64,000 bases of DNA from Polytrichum commune (GCA_950295325.1 OX485803.1:54327554-54391553); one strand, 5' to 3'; positions 35,182-47,210 are shown, counted from the first letter of the stretch. Notes: generated by a model from the letters alone, not told the origin. A program made the numbers and translations.

Positions 35182-36716
35182 TTTTCACGATTTTGACATT
35201 CACATTCAGGAAACAACCTGCATTAGCTGCCAACCTCAGACACAACACCAACAGGTCAAGTTTTACAAGTTAGAGCTTGAGTCATTCTCATCCACATTCA
35301 AATAGCACATACATGATTTTTGATAAGATAATGTCCAACCAAATGCTTCCAACACTGATATTGAAATTCACAAAGGCACAGCACAAATCAAGCTTTCCTC
35401 ATCACATTTCCACTTTCTGCAGATTGCACAGAGCGTATGTTGATGAACCAGTTTTCGAACTGTGATCAATATGGACGATTAGGTTGCTTCTACTGCAATC
35501 GGATTACATTCGACACTTGACTGTCTTAGCTTCACTTCTCTAAGCTAAATTTCATAACGAAAAGGTCCATTCAGATTCAACCACACATTCATACGGGTGA
35601 AATTAGGGTTTTCATGCATCATTTAGGACTACCCTATTCTCCATGATTGCCTTAGATGATCCTAAAGTGTAGTTGAAATCTATTGAATCCACCATTCAAA
35701 TGATGTGTGCATGTGTTTCCGAAGCCCTTGTGTCCGAATATGAGAGTTGCTATACTTCACGAGTGGCAATGCATCCGAGGAAGTATGTCCCTTAACTAGA
35801 AGGTGGTGACAAAAGGTATGCCATAGTTGGAAGCAAGGGCTTCAAGGTATTTCCAATCAATTGAACAGGAATCATACATAGTAACGAAACAGAGTAGACA
35901 GAGTAACGAAAGATTAAGAGAAAAAGAGAAGAATCTACTGTACATAAAACCAACACGAAATAACCAAAAATAAACAGCAGCACCTGATTCATTCACCGAA
36001 GAAACTGAGAATGAGAAAAAATTATAGACCACCAGCATTGAGAACAGTTGCTCCTTCATAAATGAAAAGAAACAGCAACAACAGTCCATTCGACAACCTA
36101 CCACAAATTTCCACCTGAAGCAAGCTGAAATCCTCACATATTATCCAAGGCATGTAAGATGAGAGCCACACATTCTGCACTCAATTGTACACATTTCATA
36201 CATAGCTCTATCTCTCAAGTCCACGAAAATGGAACCAATAAGCAAGATTTGTGTGACCTCTACAAGGTGCACAAATGTGCTCCCAACTGTGCACAGGAAG
36301 TGGATTTCGTGGCTGTTTGCATGGAGGAACATCTACAGAATGCTATAAATTGATCTTTTCTGACGATGTGACCAATCGGTCTGAGAGATTGAGGGACTTA
36401 CATCATAAAGCTGTGAATTCTTGACGATTGGAGAACGCATTTTGCAACATGGTGGAGTTCCTGGTACAGGGAAACTGGTCGAGTTGAAAGTGAGGAGCGG
36501 TCGTTAGGGGTGTCAAGGTTCCAGGCTGGCATTGCAAATTGCCGAGCTGGACCCGGTACTGTCTACGTGGCACTACCCTAATCTTCTACGTACATTCAAA
36601 CTTAAATTTGAATTGTTATATCTAGATATATAATATATTATCTGAAAATAGTTCAGATGAATGTGGAAATGTATTTGAGACTATGATATTACAGTAATGA
36701 GGTGAAATCACAAGTT
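35182..36716. other. Upstream of CFAP298; no gene recognised
   Basis: The first few hundred bases should include the CFAP298 promoter and 5' UTR. Open frames of 60-113 codons at 35792-36353 overlap on both strands and have no conserved motifs. Confidence 0.45.
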
Positions 36717-36727
36717 ATCTTAATCTG

Positions 36728-36920
36728 GTCCGGGATGACCTTAAACTACCGGATGATGGTGGAGAGATACCCTAATCTCAAGGAAGAGGTTGGTGGTTCG
36801 AATCCCGATTGTGAAATCTCCTCTCTACTTGACATAAAACTTACCAGGTGGTCATGCCTCTTGTGCTTTGGCGTTGGCCTGTCGGTCTTTTGTCAAAAAT
36901 AAATAAATAAATAAAAAATC
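36728..36920 (+). mobile_element. tRNA-derived SINE with 11-bp target duplication
   Basis: A perfect RNA polymerase III B box GGTTCGAATCC lies near 36797. A weaker A-box-like TGGTGGAGAGAT lies about 40 bp upstream, the spacing found in tRNA genes. The body ends in an AAATAAATAAATAAATAAAA tail. ATCTTAATCTG flanks it exactly on both sides (36717-36727 and 36921-36931), which is the target-site duplication of a retrotransposed copy. It encodes no protein and would depend on a partner LINE for mobility. Confidence 0.88.
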
Positions 36921-36931
36921 ATCTTAATCTG

Positions 36932-37567
36932 ATAACCTAAATATGTAATGCTTGTAGGGAGCAAGCATGAATGAGAAGCCTCTTCACCTGTATGTTGAAT
37001 TGTAACATAGGTAAAGGCTTATAAACTAAGGGTGAAAGGTGGACCTTGCTTCTTGGACTCTATGCTCATTTTCCCCTCCTACATAGTCATTATTAAATAC
37101 ATTTTTTTGGGTGCAAAATGACTCAATATTCTTCTTTAAAATTTTATAATATTATTTTAAGGATTCACATGATGGCTCATTGGTTGGGATGGTCAAAAAG
37201 TCAATGTTCAACAACCGTTCAACACTAATCATTTTAAGCACATCTATATGACCACTTAAGAAGATCAAACATGTGCTCTTTGAAAATGTGTCGTAAATTA
37301 GGATCTTGTCATCTCAATCTCAATCTCATTCTCATGGTATTGGTGCATGTAAGATTTGCTAATCGATTGAAGAAACAATTCTTGGATTTACACACACCAA
37401 AAAGGGCCAAACATACAAAAAGCAACTGCAATAGGCCCCTTTGATAGGCTCATCGACCTCTAATTGCAAATCTAAAGAGGAAGCTTCACATGTCTTTAGC
37501 CTTTTCATTAACACTCACATGGATCCACATATGAGTGAAACGTGGTTACATTAATATGTGCAATTAG
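36932..37567. other. AT-rich intergenic DNA, nothing identified
   Basis: No conserved frame, repeat or RNA-gene signal is seen between the SINE and the foldback element. Confidence 0.4.
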
Positions 37568-37766
37568 GTTGCCTTCACAAATTAGTTTTCATTTTACCCA
37601 TGCAAATTACCTTGAGTGAAAATTCAATCACAAACACTTATAACTTTGTTCATCCATTCATATAGAAACAAATGAATAAACAAAGTTTATAAGTGTTTGT
37701 GATAGACTTTTCACCCAAGATAATTTGCATGGGTAAAAAGGGCAACTTATTCGCAAAGACAACTTG
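37568..37766. repeat. Near-perfect foldback repeat (long hairpin)
   Basis: Arms of nearly 100 bp face each other with almost no loop. TTACCCATGCAAATTA and ATCACAAACACTTATAA on the left return as their complements on the right (37674-37738), and GTTGCC...TTAGTTTTC also reappears outside. If transcribed it would form a long hairpin RNA. It may be a foldback MITE or a source of small RNAs. Confidence 0.8.
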
Positions 37767-38724
37767 ATCTCAAAAGCAACCCAATTTCATGGAACTGACC
37801 ACTCATCCAAGAAGCATAATGATTACGAAATCTCGACATATTTTACATTCATGAAAATGCAATATCATCCACAATTCCCAAATTATGTCCATGAGCTGAT
37901 CGGATACGTCTGATAATCAATTCAAGTAGGAGGATGACTCCCTGCTCATGCGGCTCATCATCCACTCTCGTCTTGTTGGCTATCTAGTCCATATCATTGT
38001 AGATGAACCACGTAGGATGAATGAGAGATGGATGGATGAACAATGTATGGATGAATGAAAGATGGATAGATGGACCATGTTGGGATGAATGAAACTCTTG
38101 TCGGCGTCGAGAGTCCGGAAAGAGCAGGGGGAAGAGTGGATAGTCGGAGACTCAGGAGACCGATTGTGTTTTCTCGAATGCTCTGTCTTGCTCACCAAGC
38201 TTCCTGCCATGGCTTCCTCAATCCCTCCCTCTCCACCCTTTTATACGCGTCCTTTCAGCACCCCACACACACTCAATTCCTGTTTTGTAACTTTTGAAAT
38301 TGAGAATTGCAGGTTGGTTTTACCTGGAGCCTGGGATTGTGATGCAACATCGCTCTCTCTCGGAGCGGAATTGAAAAGTTCATTGCCGCATAGAGGTACA
38401 GGAAATCAGGAACCCGTGAACGCAATCATATCGCTGGAGTTTCACTTCTCTTAGCTGATTACCATTTCGTTGACATCGAAAGTTGTGAATCAAGGTGTGA
38501 CGGAACAGAGTTGTGATTCCAGGAACGCTGTTCTGTGGAGTTGAAGGAGTTTATTGCTAGACAGAGTACAAAAACTTGTCGGAAATTCTGGCGTAGTTGA
38601 TATAGTCGGTTCTCGCAGCTGGTTTGGGTTTTTGGACGGCGAATTTTGTGAGCGTGCTATTGTGATCAAGAACAGCTGTCGCAGTTACAATTCGAGGAGA
38701 TTATCGCGGAATTGTTGTGACGCA
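37767..38724. other. 5' region of the AN1 gene
   Basis: It contains GATG-type simple repeats on the plus strand (about 38020-38095) and a TATA-like TTTTATAC near 38240 that could serve the AN1 zinc-finger gene. Three overlapping open frames (37980-38454) have no known match and are probably leader sequence. Confidence 0.4.
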
Positions 38725-39611
38725 ATGGGAGGTACAGAGGCTTTTCCAGAACTCGGGCAACATTGTAACGAGGAGACATGCCGCCAGCTTGATTTCCTCC
38801 CTTTCAAATGTGATGGCTGCAAGAAGGTATGAATTGTACAATTCTCTGAACCTTAGGTGCAATCCTCTTGTTTCAGGCGACTTTAGATTAATTTGAATTG
38901 ATGGAGGGATGATTTTCTTTGTGACTTGAAGAGGAGAGATGACTCCGATGTTGCCATGGGCGTCTATTTTGGCTTATGGTGTTGGCTTCATCTTCGAGTT
39001 GGTCTCAGGCGGCTTAACCTTGGAGTTCCTATGGGATTCAGGTTAAGGCCTTAGGTTTTAAGCCACCCTCTTTTTCTTGAAGCTAATAAGCGTGCGTTCA
39101 AATTTCTTCTGCGCAGGTGTTTTGCGTGGAACATCGCACATACAAGTCCCACGGATGCGCAAACGCTGACCACAAGGACACAAGCGTGCACATCTGCCCC
39201 GTGTGCGCTATGACCGTGAAGACGGTGTTCGGAGAGGATGCGCAGGTCACAATGAAGAAACATTCGCAAACCAAGTGCGACCCTAGTAATTACAACAAGG
39301 TGATGAAGAAACCTAGGTGTCCTGTCAGGGGATGCCGTGAACTGCTCACGTTCTCCAACAAAGTCTCGTGCACGTCGTGCCAGAAAACAGTCTGCATCCG
39401 ACACAGGTACCCTACTGACCACTCATGCGGGAGCACCGGAAGTAAAACTCTTAAGGAGCCAGCGAGGACTGCAGCGGGTTCGAAGTTTCTGGAGTTTCTT
39501 GCTGCCCGCGGTAGTGGCACGGATTGTGGCAGCGAGAGCAGTAGAATGGGGTCTCTTTCGATATCAGAGAAGAAGTTCGAGCAAGAGAAGACTCCGACAA
39601 TCAAACCATGA
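38725..39611 (+). CDS. Two-AN1 zinc-finger stress-associated protein (SAP/ZFAND2-like)
   Basis: Two exons, 38725-38826 and 39117-39611, are joined by a GT-AG intron in phase, giving 198 residues. The first AN1 finger has C14, C19, C29, C32, C37, H40, H46 and C48; the splice falls between C32 and C37. The second has C102, C107, C119, C122, C127, H130, H136 and C138. The linker contains the family block [13 protein letters not shown]. The layout AN1-AN1 without an A20 finger or C-terminal C2H2 pair matches plant SAP12-type and animal ZFAND2-like proteins. These are implicated in stress response, with binding of ubiquitin or the proteasome in relatives. The Ser-rich tail after residue 138 has no known domain. 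The start is the first ATG ahead of the conserved EFPELGQHC block. Confidence 0.95.
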
Positions 39612-39717
39612 GCATGTGGTTGTAAATTATGCTTGCTAACTCATTAGGTTTCTTGCATTCCAGATGAGATTTGTTTCGGAGAAATAGGTTATAGTGTGTT
39701 AGGAAAGGAAGGCAAGC

Positions 39718-39855
39718 AGGCCTGAAACGGACACTTTTAGCCTTGCAGCCACTTCTTGTAGGATATGTTGATATGACATGATACGCAATTAGTGTAAGAT
39801 GATTAGCAAATCCAATTTGAGGCTGTAGCCATTTTCCTCATAATTATTGGAGCGC
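39718..39855 (+). repeat. Copy 1 of a ~135-bp dispersed repeat
   Basis: It shares an ordered series of blocks with 44455-44585 in the same orientation: GGACACTTTT, CCACTTCT..TAGGA, ACGCAATTAGT and TAGCAAATCCAA, then TTCCTCATAATTATTGGA against TTCCTTGTGATTTTTGGA. The copies are diverged. Confidence 0.65.
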
Positions 39856-41441
39856 GTACAAATATCGTATTCCTGATCAATGTGAAGAAATATAAGTAAA
39901 TGATCATATAGGTTCCACCAATTATGTTTACTATTTAGCCTAGAATGGTTGACAAATTTTGGGCATGAGGATTCAACTCTTCTAAAGATATGCATTTTTG
40001 GCATTCGTTCTTAGATCCACATATTTCCACAACCACTCAAATACAGGTCTTTATGAAAGATGAGCAACCCTGAATTAGGCCCGCTTACCATAGGTTGGGA
40101 GGTTGCTCTTTGCACGCTGGAATCTAGATGCTTTGCATTTGTAAGTTCCTCCACACAAGTGCACTCAGAGTGAGGTAGCAATTCCTTATTGGCAAAAAAA
40201 AGGTTCTCGGAGGGAGTTGACTGTGAAAGATGCACTGACAAGCTTCAAATCATCATCGGGTCTTTAAATCCAAGGCTGTTGTAAGGTTTAATGCTACTGG
40301 AATATATTCAATTTTTGTTAAAAAGTTTTTAAAAACTTGCAAACTGAATTTGTCACATGACTTACTGCATTAATACCACAAGGAGCACGACCTGTGCAGA
40401 TTTATGCATAGAGGATCTGTAGACAAGTTTGGAAGGTATCATCATCATAAGAACAGCATCCATCTACAGAATGCAGATCAGCAAACTGGTTGAGCCTCAG
40501 TGAGAATGATTGGTACTGCTCGTTATGTTCATCTATGAATTCCAAATTACTCTTTGAATGGAGAGAATCTTAGCAACCGGATATTGACATTGTTATATTT
40601 GTCGGTTTTCATCGATACATCCAACAATGCCAACAAACTGTCATCTGATGTGAGCCAAAGTGGGGCCAAAGTCTTGGAAACCAACAAAAGAGATGCAAAC
40701 ACAATGCGCAGGTGCTGCCCATGGCCACGACCTTGTGCATAATTGCTCCAGCAGCAAGCATACAAGCCATCAACGTCATAAGAATAGAAAAGTTGATTTC
40801 TGTTTCTGAACAATACTAGACTACGTTTGATCTAGCATTAAGTATGGTGACCAACAACAACGCTGTGATGGATAGAGGTGGCATTGGATTACAGAGAAAG
40901 AAATGGTGGCATTGCAAGCAAACATGACTAGGTATAAATGAAATGCCATTGCTGCAGACTGTTACAAACCAACCAATCTATTTCTAAAGATCCTTCTACT
41001 TCATATTGTTAATCGTGTGGGGAACATGGTGGGGCGAAAATGGATATTTGTGCCTCCAATGGGCACTAAAAACAAACATGGTACTGGTGGAGTAAAACAA
41101 AGATTCAGCTTGATTTCCTTTGGATATCCTTTGAACCAACAATCTTATTTATCTAAACTCGCTACATCCAGCCACTAGAGCTTGCATTGAAGGAGATTAT
41201 CAATAAAATTCCTGTTAGCTTCCTTGTGTGGTGTACCAATTCTTGACGATGGTCACCTAACATGAACTCCAATGCATGGTTTCTATGAGCATACAGAAAT
41301 GAAAAGAAAATTGTGTACAGTGTCAAAATGTTCCATTGCAAAACAACCTAACTGAAACAGGAATGCTTACCATCCTCATTACCAGCTTTGCATGAAGAAG
41401 GAAACCTAATTCCCATATAGGATGGAACATGACTCTTTAAC
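39856..41441. other. Intergenic DNA, nothing identified
   Basis: Open frames of 60-88 codons (for example 40547-40813 minus) have no family match. The right end holds the 3' UTR of SirB. Confidence 0.45.
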
Positions 41442-43548
41442 CTAGTTCGAGCTTGTTGATGCCAGTGGGATTGAATCCGAATTACGTTGTTGGCACCGCC
41501 CAGTCCCAGCACACATGTCACATTCAGCAACATCCCCTGCCACTCGGCTTAAGCAGTACTGCATTCTATCTTCAAGAACCCTCTGTCAAAAAGGAACCGC
41601 TCACAGTTTCATAGTAAGGATTGGCAACATTCCTATTAATGCAAAAATTTGGACATGTGTACAGATTCTTAAATTAAACTCAGCTGCACACTGTGACAAC
41701 AGACAGCAATCAACAGAGGATAAGTGGAAGTTCATGTAAATTAACAATCTTCAAGGCACATCATACTAATTGGGTCAAATACTCACGAATTTCAAGCTAC
41801 TCACAGTAATATCATCCTCCAGCATGAAACAAGGTTTGATCTAGTACATGAAGACTTTTGGTATCAGCAGAGGTAAATTCCCAACACAACAATTCCTAGT
41901 TTTTAACATTTTCCAGGAGTGCAATCTCACCACCATAAGCTCATGGAGTCCAATAGGAGCTGTCACAATGTAGGATACCCCTGGGTGCTTCTCAGCTGCC
42001 AAAGCTGCCAAAGCTGGAATGTCCTGCATATTGATTCAATGCGTGCCCATTTGAAATGGAAGTAATCAACAACCATTACTTGAAACTATCAAAGCACACA
42101 ATAGTCCAATAGAGATGACTGAATTTTGCCAACTCAAATTTCTCAGGTAAACTTAGGTCAGTCACCAAAACCTTGTGGGGGGGGGAATACATAGAGAAAT
42201 AAAAATCCTGCAGACAACCAGACTTTGAAGAGAACTTGTACAGCTTTGTCCTAAATTATTCTGAACCCAAAACCCTGATAGTTATTTGAAAGACATGAAT
42301 CCTTCACCAGATTCAAGAGGCGTGTCAATTTTCGAAACCTGATTTAACTCTGTTGTGTCATGACACATCCTACATTCATTTAGACAATTACCTCAAATCG
42401 ACAATAAGTTTCCTATGATATGTCAAAGTCTTCCTAAGAAAAGCAAACCAGCTTTGTTTACTATAAGCCCTAGCGTAGTAAGTTGTGAGGCGCACGAACT
42501 CATGTCATGTGGAAAATATGTAAAGTGGACGTCAATCAGAGCTATGTAACTTTGCTAAAAATAATCATGAGTCTCAGTGTAGGAGAAATTGTGAAGGAGG
42601 CAGAAATGTTACCTTGTTCCAATGGCGACCAGGAAATAGAAAATAAGGGCTTATAATCACACGGGTAGCCCCTTGCTCTACACATCGATCAAATGCATTT
42701 GCAATAGATGGATCTGCCAGCTCCTGCACAGACACACATGATTTATGAAGGACAAACCGTGAGCAAAGTTTTTTCGTCAAGCGTGAAGTTACTATCCCAC
42801 AATCCAAGTGTACTTGAATTGGATTAACAGGATCAGAATAAGAGACATCTAATGAGGACAGGACAATCTTCACCAAAGATTTGAATGGTGGCTCTGTTTT
42901 AGAAAACAGGAGTTTCAGTTCATCCATTACCATATGAGCAGGCTCCACAATAGAGTGACCAGTTTTCTGCTTATAAAGCTCCACAAATTCATCTGTCGCC
43001 CTAATCCAATGTCCCGGAATCAGATGGACAACTTCAACTCATGGAATCCAAACAGTTCACATACAAAACAACACGCTGCAATGCAAAAGAGAGAGTGAAA
43101 TAATGCAAGGTTATAAAGAAGACATACGTAACATTGCATTCGACTCTGCGCGTCGAGATCCATGGTCGACTATCACCACTGCATCCCCAGCCTTGAAACC
43201 CACATGCACTCCCAGACTTTAAAAGGTGCAGAATGGAACAAAACATGTAAAATGTGGAAATGTGGCAATGCTCGAATGCTTTGTAAAATTCAAACATACC
43301 TGCAGACTGCGCATTTCTTCAGTGCTCCCAGTAAGCTTCATTTCAGAGTCCCCTCCTACAGCAGCTCTCACACGACTACCTCTGTTCAATTGGGCCTTTT
43401 CGAATGGAGAAATGCAGTTGATCCTCCTTTCAGAAGAGGTCCTAAACTTAACAAAAAAATTCCTCTCTCCTGTTTTCAAATTGTGCGCCCTGCCAGTAGT
43501 CCAAGTGCAAGAGAGGATTGCTGCAGGCTTACACACTAGAATGTGCAT
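41442..43548 (-). CDS. SirB: Sirohydrochlorin ferrochelatase, plastid (SirB)
   Basis: Six exons join in phase: 43300-43548, 43128-43191, 42931-42992, 42613-42723, 41931-42023 and 41442-41582. They give 239 residues. The enzyme inserts Fe2+ into sirohydrochlorin to make siroheme, the cofactor of plastid nitrite and sulfite reductases. The first 80 or so residues are Ser/Arg-rich, as in a plastid transit peptide. The class II chelatase core starts with VVIVDHGSRRAESN (H93), followed by GHSIVEPAHM (H124), SPYFLFPGRHW (H159) and YIVTAPIGLH. The C-terminus has ECDMCAGTGRC (C214, C217, C223), the cysteine motif linked with an Fe-S cluster in plant SirB. The exon acceptors at 43191, 42992 and 41582 were chosen by phase and by agreement with plant SirB spacing. 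The ATG at 43548 is the first methionine of the exon. Confidence 0.95.
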
Positions 43549-44454
43549 CCTCACTTCTGTGATTCCGGATGATTTTTGGATTCAAGTCTGCCTTGCATGC
43601 CCTTTGTCTCTGAAACTCCATTCCAACGATCCAATTTTAATATCCCTGACACCAATTTGAAGTCGTAAAATGACACATGTCGATCAAACCACAGCCTATA
43701 AGTAATGATTTCAAGTTCGTATGGCATCCAATACCATTCCAAATCCCTTCTATGGACTCCGGTGTTCCATACATAAACATCGAATTTTCAAGTAGTACCT
43801 TCGGGACAGAACCCTAATGTTCTCTCCGCAGCAAAAACTTTGCAAAAGTCATGTAGGAAAATCTAGGGTTAAGCACTTTAAAATTGTCACTAAATTCCGG
43901 GAATCGCGAAAACACTCACTGACCCAAATTCTACAGTCAGCTCTCTGCAAGCAAGTTTAGCTTAAAATGCACAAGGATAGAGTACCTTTAAGGTTTGAAT
44001 TTGAACGCTCTCGACACATGCGTGTTAATAATCTTGGATAGGAAAAGTAGGGTTTAAGCCACTTGAGAATCTGACTCTACTCAAGCGAAAGAAAAATCTT
44101 TTAATGTGAACCTCGAATTGACGAATACATTTCTGAACTCGATCCTAGAGTCCACATGGTACAAAATTCATTCGTTCTCTCCCAGCGAGTGTAAATTAGC
44201 CCCATACACACAGGGATTATACCTTGGGGTTTTGGGCTTGTGGAGCTCCTTATCGCACGCCTCTTGCGAGAAAACGCACAACAATCAAACTGGAAATGCT
44301 TTCGACCTTCAGGCATCCACACACGAACAGTGGATTAAGTTACAATATGAAAACCAACACAAAACCTTGGTTTTTAGAAAACTCCCGAATAACTCATCCA
44401 ATGGTTCTTTGGACGGCTGCCATATGTCTATTTGATAATATAGACTAATAAGGT
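43549..44454. other. Upstream of SirB; no gene recognised
   Basis: This should contain the SirB promoter and leader. Overlapping open frames of 69-109 codons on both strands (44101-44518) match nothing. Confidence 0.45.
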
Positions 44455-44582
44455 GAGTGGCCCTTAAATGGACACTTTTCTCTCTGCACCCACTTCTAAT
44501 AGGAAATGAAACACGCAATTAGTATGAGACAACTAGCAAATCCAAATCATGCACATAGTTGATTTCCTTGTGATTTTTGGAA

Positions 44583-44585
<3 letters not shown>
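44455..44585 (+). repeat. Copy 2 of the ~135-bp dispersed repeat
   Basis: It is the direct-orientation partner of 39718-39855. The pair brackets the 4.6-kb interval that holds SirB. A TA run follows at once. Confidence 0.65.

Positions 44586-44620
<35 letters not shown>
44586..44620. repeat. TA dinucleotide microsatellite
   Basis: About 17 TA units lie directly next to the left end of the pogo-like element. Such runs are favoured targets for elements that insert at TA. Confidence 0.9.
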
Positions 44621-44621
<1 letters not shown>

Positions 44622-45241
44622 AAGTAATCTCCCACTTAAGTACACACTTTGAACTGGAGCCGTTGGTACGCACTTAGTTGGTAGGTGCGTACTTTACTCA
44701 TATTGTTTTCTAGACCCTTTGATTCGATGAATCGCAACGGGAAACTGATGAAACCTAAGACAACCCGCTTGACCGAAGCCCAACGATGTGAAATCAAAAT
44801 AAATGAGAGGTTTTGTAAATATCGATGACGCGGACAGCATAGAATGTTATGCTCTTATGTTGGAGGGCATTGATGGAGTTCTGGAAACAATGCGAATTGA
44901 AGAAGAATCACCTATCGATGATGAAATCTAGCTTATCGATATATTTGCTGATGTGAAAGTGCTACCGACTTCAAAGACTTTGAAACTCTACACAACATTG
45001 TCCTCAACATCGATGACCAATTGTTTTTCTCCGATGTCCAAACGGAAGTTGAACAAATGTATGATGCACTGCGAAGAACATTTGAGACATTTCAGCAAAA
45101 CGTTAACAAACTGACATTGAATGTCAAGCGTCCAAAATCATGCATTCACAGCAAATGACTCTACATGACATGTTCAAACAATAAAGTATGAACCTTGATT
45201 TTTGTCAAAAAAATTGCGCACTTAACCGAGATGCGTACTTA
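44622..45241 (+). mobile_element. Pogo/Tigger-like deletion derivative
   Basis: Both ends carry the motif AGTA...ATCTCSS..TTAAGTRCRCA in inverted orientation (left about 44622-44650, right about 45205-45240). Inside, plus-strand text starts MKPKTTRLTEAQRCEI (44748 on), like the beginning of the CENP-B/pogo-type helix-turn-helix. It then jumps to acidic C-terminal-like text YALMLEGIDGVLETMRIE, a stop, a frameshift and QLFFSDVQTEVEQMYDAL. The DDE core is absent. This fits an internally deleted element that kept both ends of a transposase gene. The family assignment is tentative. Confidence 0.5.
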
Positions 45242-45804
45242 AACATGTGCATACTCCGGCTAGTTCATCCTGAAATGGCTTTCACATAGCCAGACTTGCA
45301 ATTGTATATTATTTGAGACCCACTCACTCAAATCCCACATGGAAATTAAAGTGAGGAAAATCAAAGGAAAATTTGATAAAATAGGAACACGCCAAGAAGC
45401 ACCTTCTATGGTTGTGATCTTGTTAGACGGAAGACACAAAGACCACACTATGAGAGAACATAGTCAAACATCATGAATACAACATAGTTAAACTCCTTAT
45501 GGGCTCACCCCGGCCTCGATGAGGAATCCAAAGTTGTTGCAACAAGAATCAATAGTGTGTTTGGAACATGAATGGCAATAAATGCTAGAGTGGTTTTTCA
45601 TGTGGGAAGAATATCTTCATTGACCGAGAGGGGAGGGAGGGTGCAAATCCTTATGTTTGCCTTTGGTGGCTTGCGCACATGTGTTGTTGTCAAGCATACA
45701 TGTGCAAGGAGGAGGACGTTGTCGTGATGTAAATACGTACACTATATAGATGTGTACGTATTTAATATTGCATTGTGATTCTTGGTCTTGGAGAAAAATA
45801 ATAA

Positions 45805-45996
45805 AGAATAGAAGTAGATTACTTTTTTTATTTACTCATAGTTTATTTTAGTTATCATTACCTAAGGATAGAAGTGGATAGAAGTTGCTTACCTTTATGT
45901 TTACTCATAGTTACTCTTAGTTACCTTTACCAAATGATAGAAATAGATTACCTTTTTATTTACTCATAGTTTATTTTTGTCTTTTAGTTATCTTGA
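45805..45996. repeat. Tandem repeat, 3 units of ~60-66 bp
   Basis: Each unit runs GATAGAAGTAGATTACCTTT, then TTTACTCATAGTT(A/T), then AGTTA(T/C)C. Units start at about 45810, 45877 and 45937 and are diverged. Confidence 0.75.
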
Positions 45997-46466
45997 GTTA
46001 CTTTGGACCAATGGGTGATTAGAAGCCATGTGATGAGGATAAGAGAGAACTTTGTCTCTCGCATGGATAGGGAGAGGTGGTGAAGGAAAGATGTTATGTG
46101 ATTATTGAGGGAGAGAAGTTGTGAAGAGAGAGAGAAGTGGATTCGAAGCTCACGGTGTGAGTTGTTTTTGAGAAGAATATGAAATAAAATACGAGGGATT
46201 TGTGATTCATGAGTGATCTCACTTGTTGTTTTGGAAGTTAGCAATCAAGATTTGTGCTTGTTTGAGTGGAGGGAAGTCTGTTGGTTCTTAAAAGAAGAGC
46301 TGAGACTTCGACCGACCATAGAAGACGGACAGATTAAAGAATTGAAGGCTTCAAGACTCGAATGCGTGGTTGCTTGTGGCACGTTGTCTTTTTCTTGTGT
46401 GTGTGATTCCAAGCCGGTTTTGGAGGCTAGTTGCATTTCATTTCTGCATCGTAATTTGTTTCCTGT

Positions 46467-46544
46467 GTGACAACGAAGTGGGATTAATGACCCACAAGGT
46501 TGTTTGTGACAACGAAGTGGGATTAATCACCCACAAGGTTGTTT
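46467..46544. repeat. Tandem duplication, 2 x 39 bp
   Basis: GTGACAACGAAGTGGGATTA begins both units (46467 and 46506). The two copies differ at one base (ATGACCC against ATCACCC), so the duplication is recent. Confidence 0.9.
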
Positions 46545-47210
46545 TCTGTCGTTCCCACTGGTGAGGCGCGATTGCTGGTCACCGTGGGTTTGAAAGTTTA
46601 GGAGCCAATCTTTCGGACGTCAGCTCGTGTTCTGACGTCCCGTTTTACCCGTCCGAAGCCCGTGGTTTCTTATCACACTACCCTTACCCTTTATCCATAT
46701 AGAGCCGCAACAGGATAGGTCAACGGGAAAGAGGTTGAAGATTAGAAGAAATTGAAGACTAGAAGACCGGAAGATTCGATTGAAGATCAGAAGATTCGAC
46801 GGGTCCGATAAAATCTAGTTGCAGCCAGAAGCCCAGCGCTTTCCCAAGGCGGAACCCTCTCTACCCGACAACGTTTCCTAGTTTAGAAGATAGTTGTGCA
46901 TTATGTGAGTAACTTACATATGCGGGGGAGGCAGGGGGGAATGATATTGCTCATGTTGTTGTTGTTGCCTTCATCAATGTATGTGCAAGGTGCTACTCAT
47001 TACCATTCATGTATGTGATATAGAGGCTCTTAATTTGTATGGAATGGTGTCAGGTGCCAGTGAGTGGTTGTTATGAATTGTTTATTGTGGTAACTTGGGT
47101 TACTTATATTGTGTTAGTTGGGTCTAGAAACAAAGTACTTATTTCGGGAAAAAAATTGAAAGACAATGCTTAAATTAGGTGTTGGGTGTTTAGTGTTTGG
47201 TGCTTCAAAA

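Larger units (their letters stand above)
45242..47210. other. Repeat-rich region, possible LTR remnant
   Basis: It includes the tandem repeats at 45805-45996 and 46467-46544. Near 46695-46720 the phrase TATAGAGCCGCAACAGG resembles the region just after a Copia primer-binding site (TGGTATCAGAGC), but the first bases do not match and no gag or pol text follows. I see no gene. Confidence 0.35.

Noticed and set aside
36780-36810. Possible functional tRNA gene
   Set aside because: It has a B box but no complete cloverleaf. The A-rich tail and target duplication identify it as a SINE.
42574-42984. 136-codon frame on the minus strand at the SirB locus
   Set aside because: It reads through the real intron between EPAHM and ELADPS. 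Splice phase and SirB spacing show that the MVMDELKLLF part is intronic.
46690-46720. LTR-retrotransposon primer-binding site
   Set aside because: Only the 3' part resembles the initiator-Met site. No paired LTR and no gag or pol text are visible, so it is not listed as an element.
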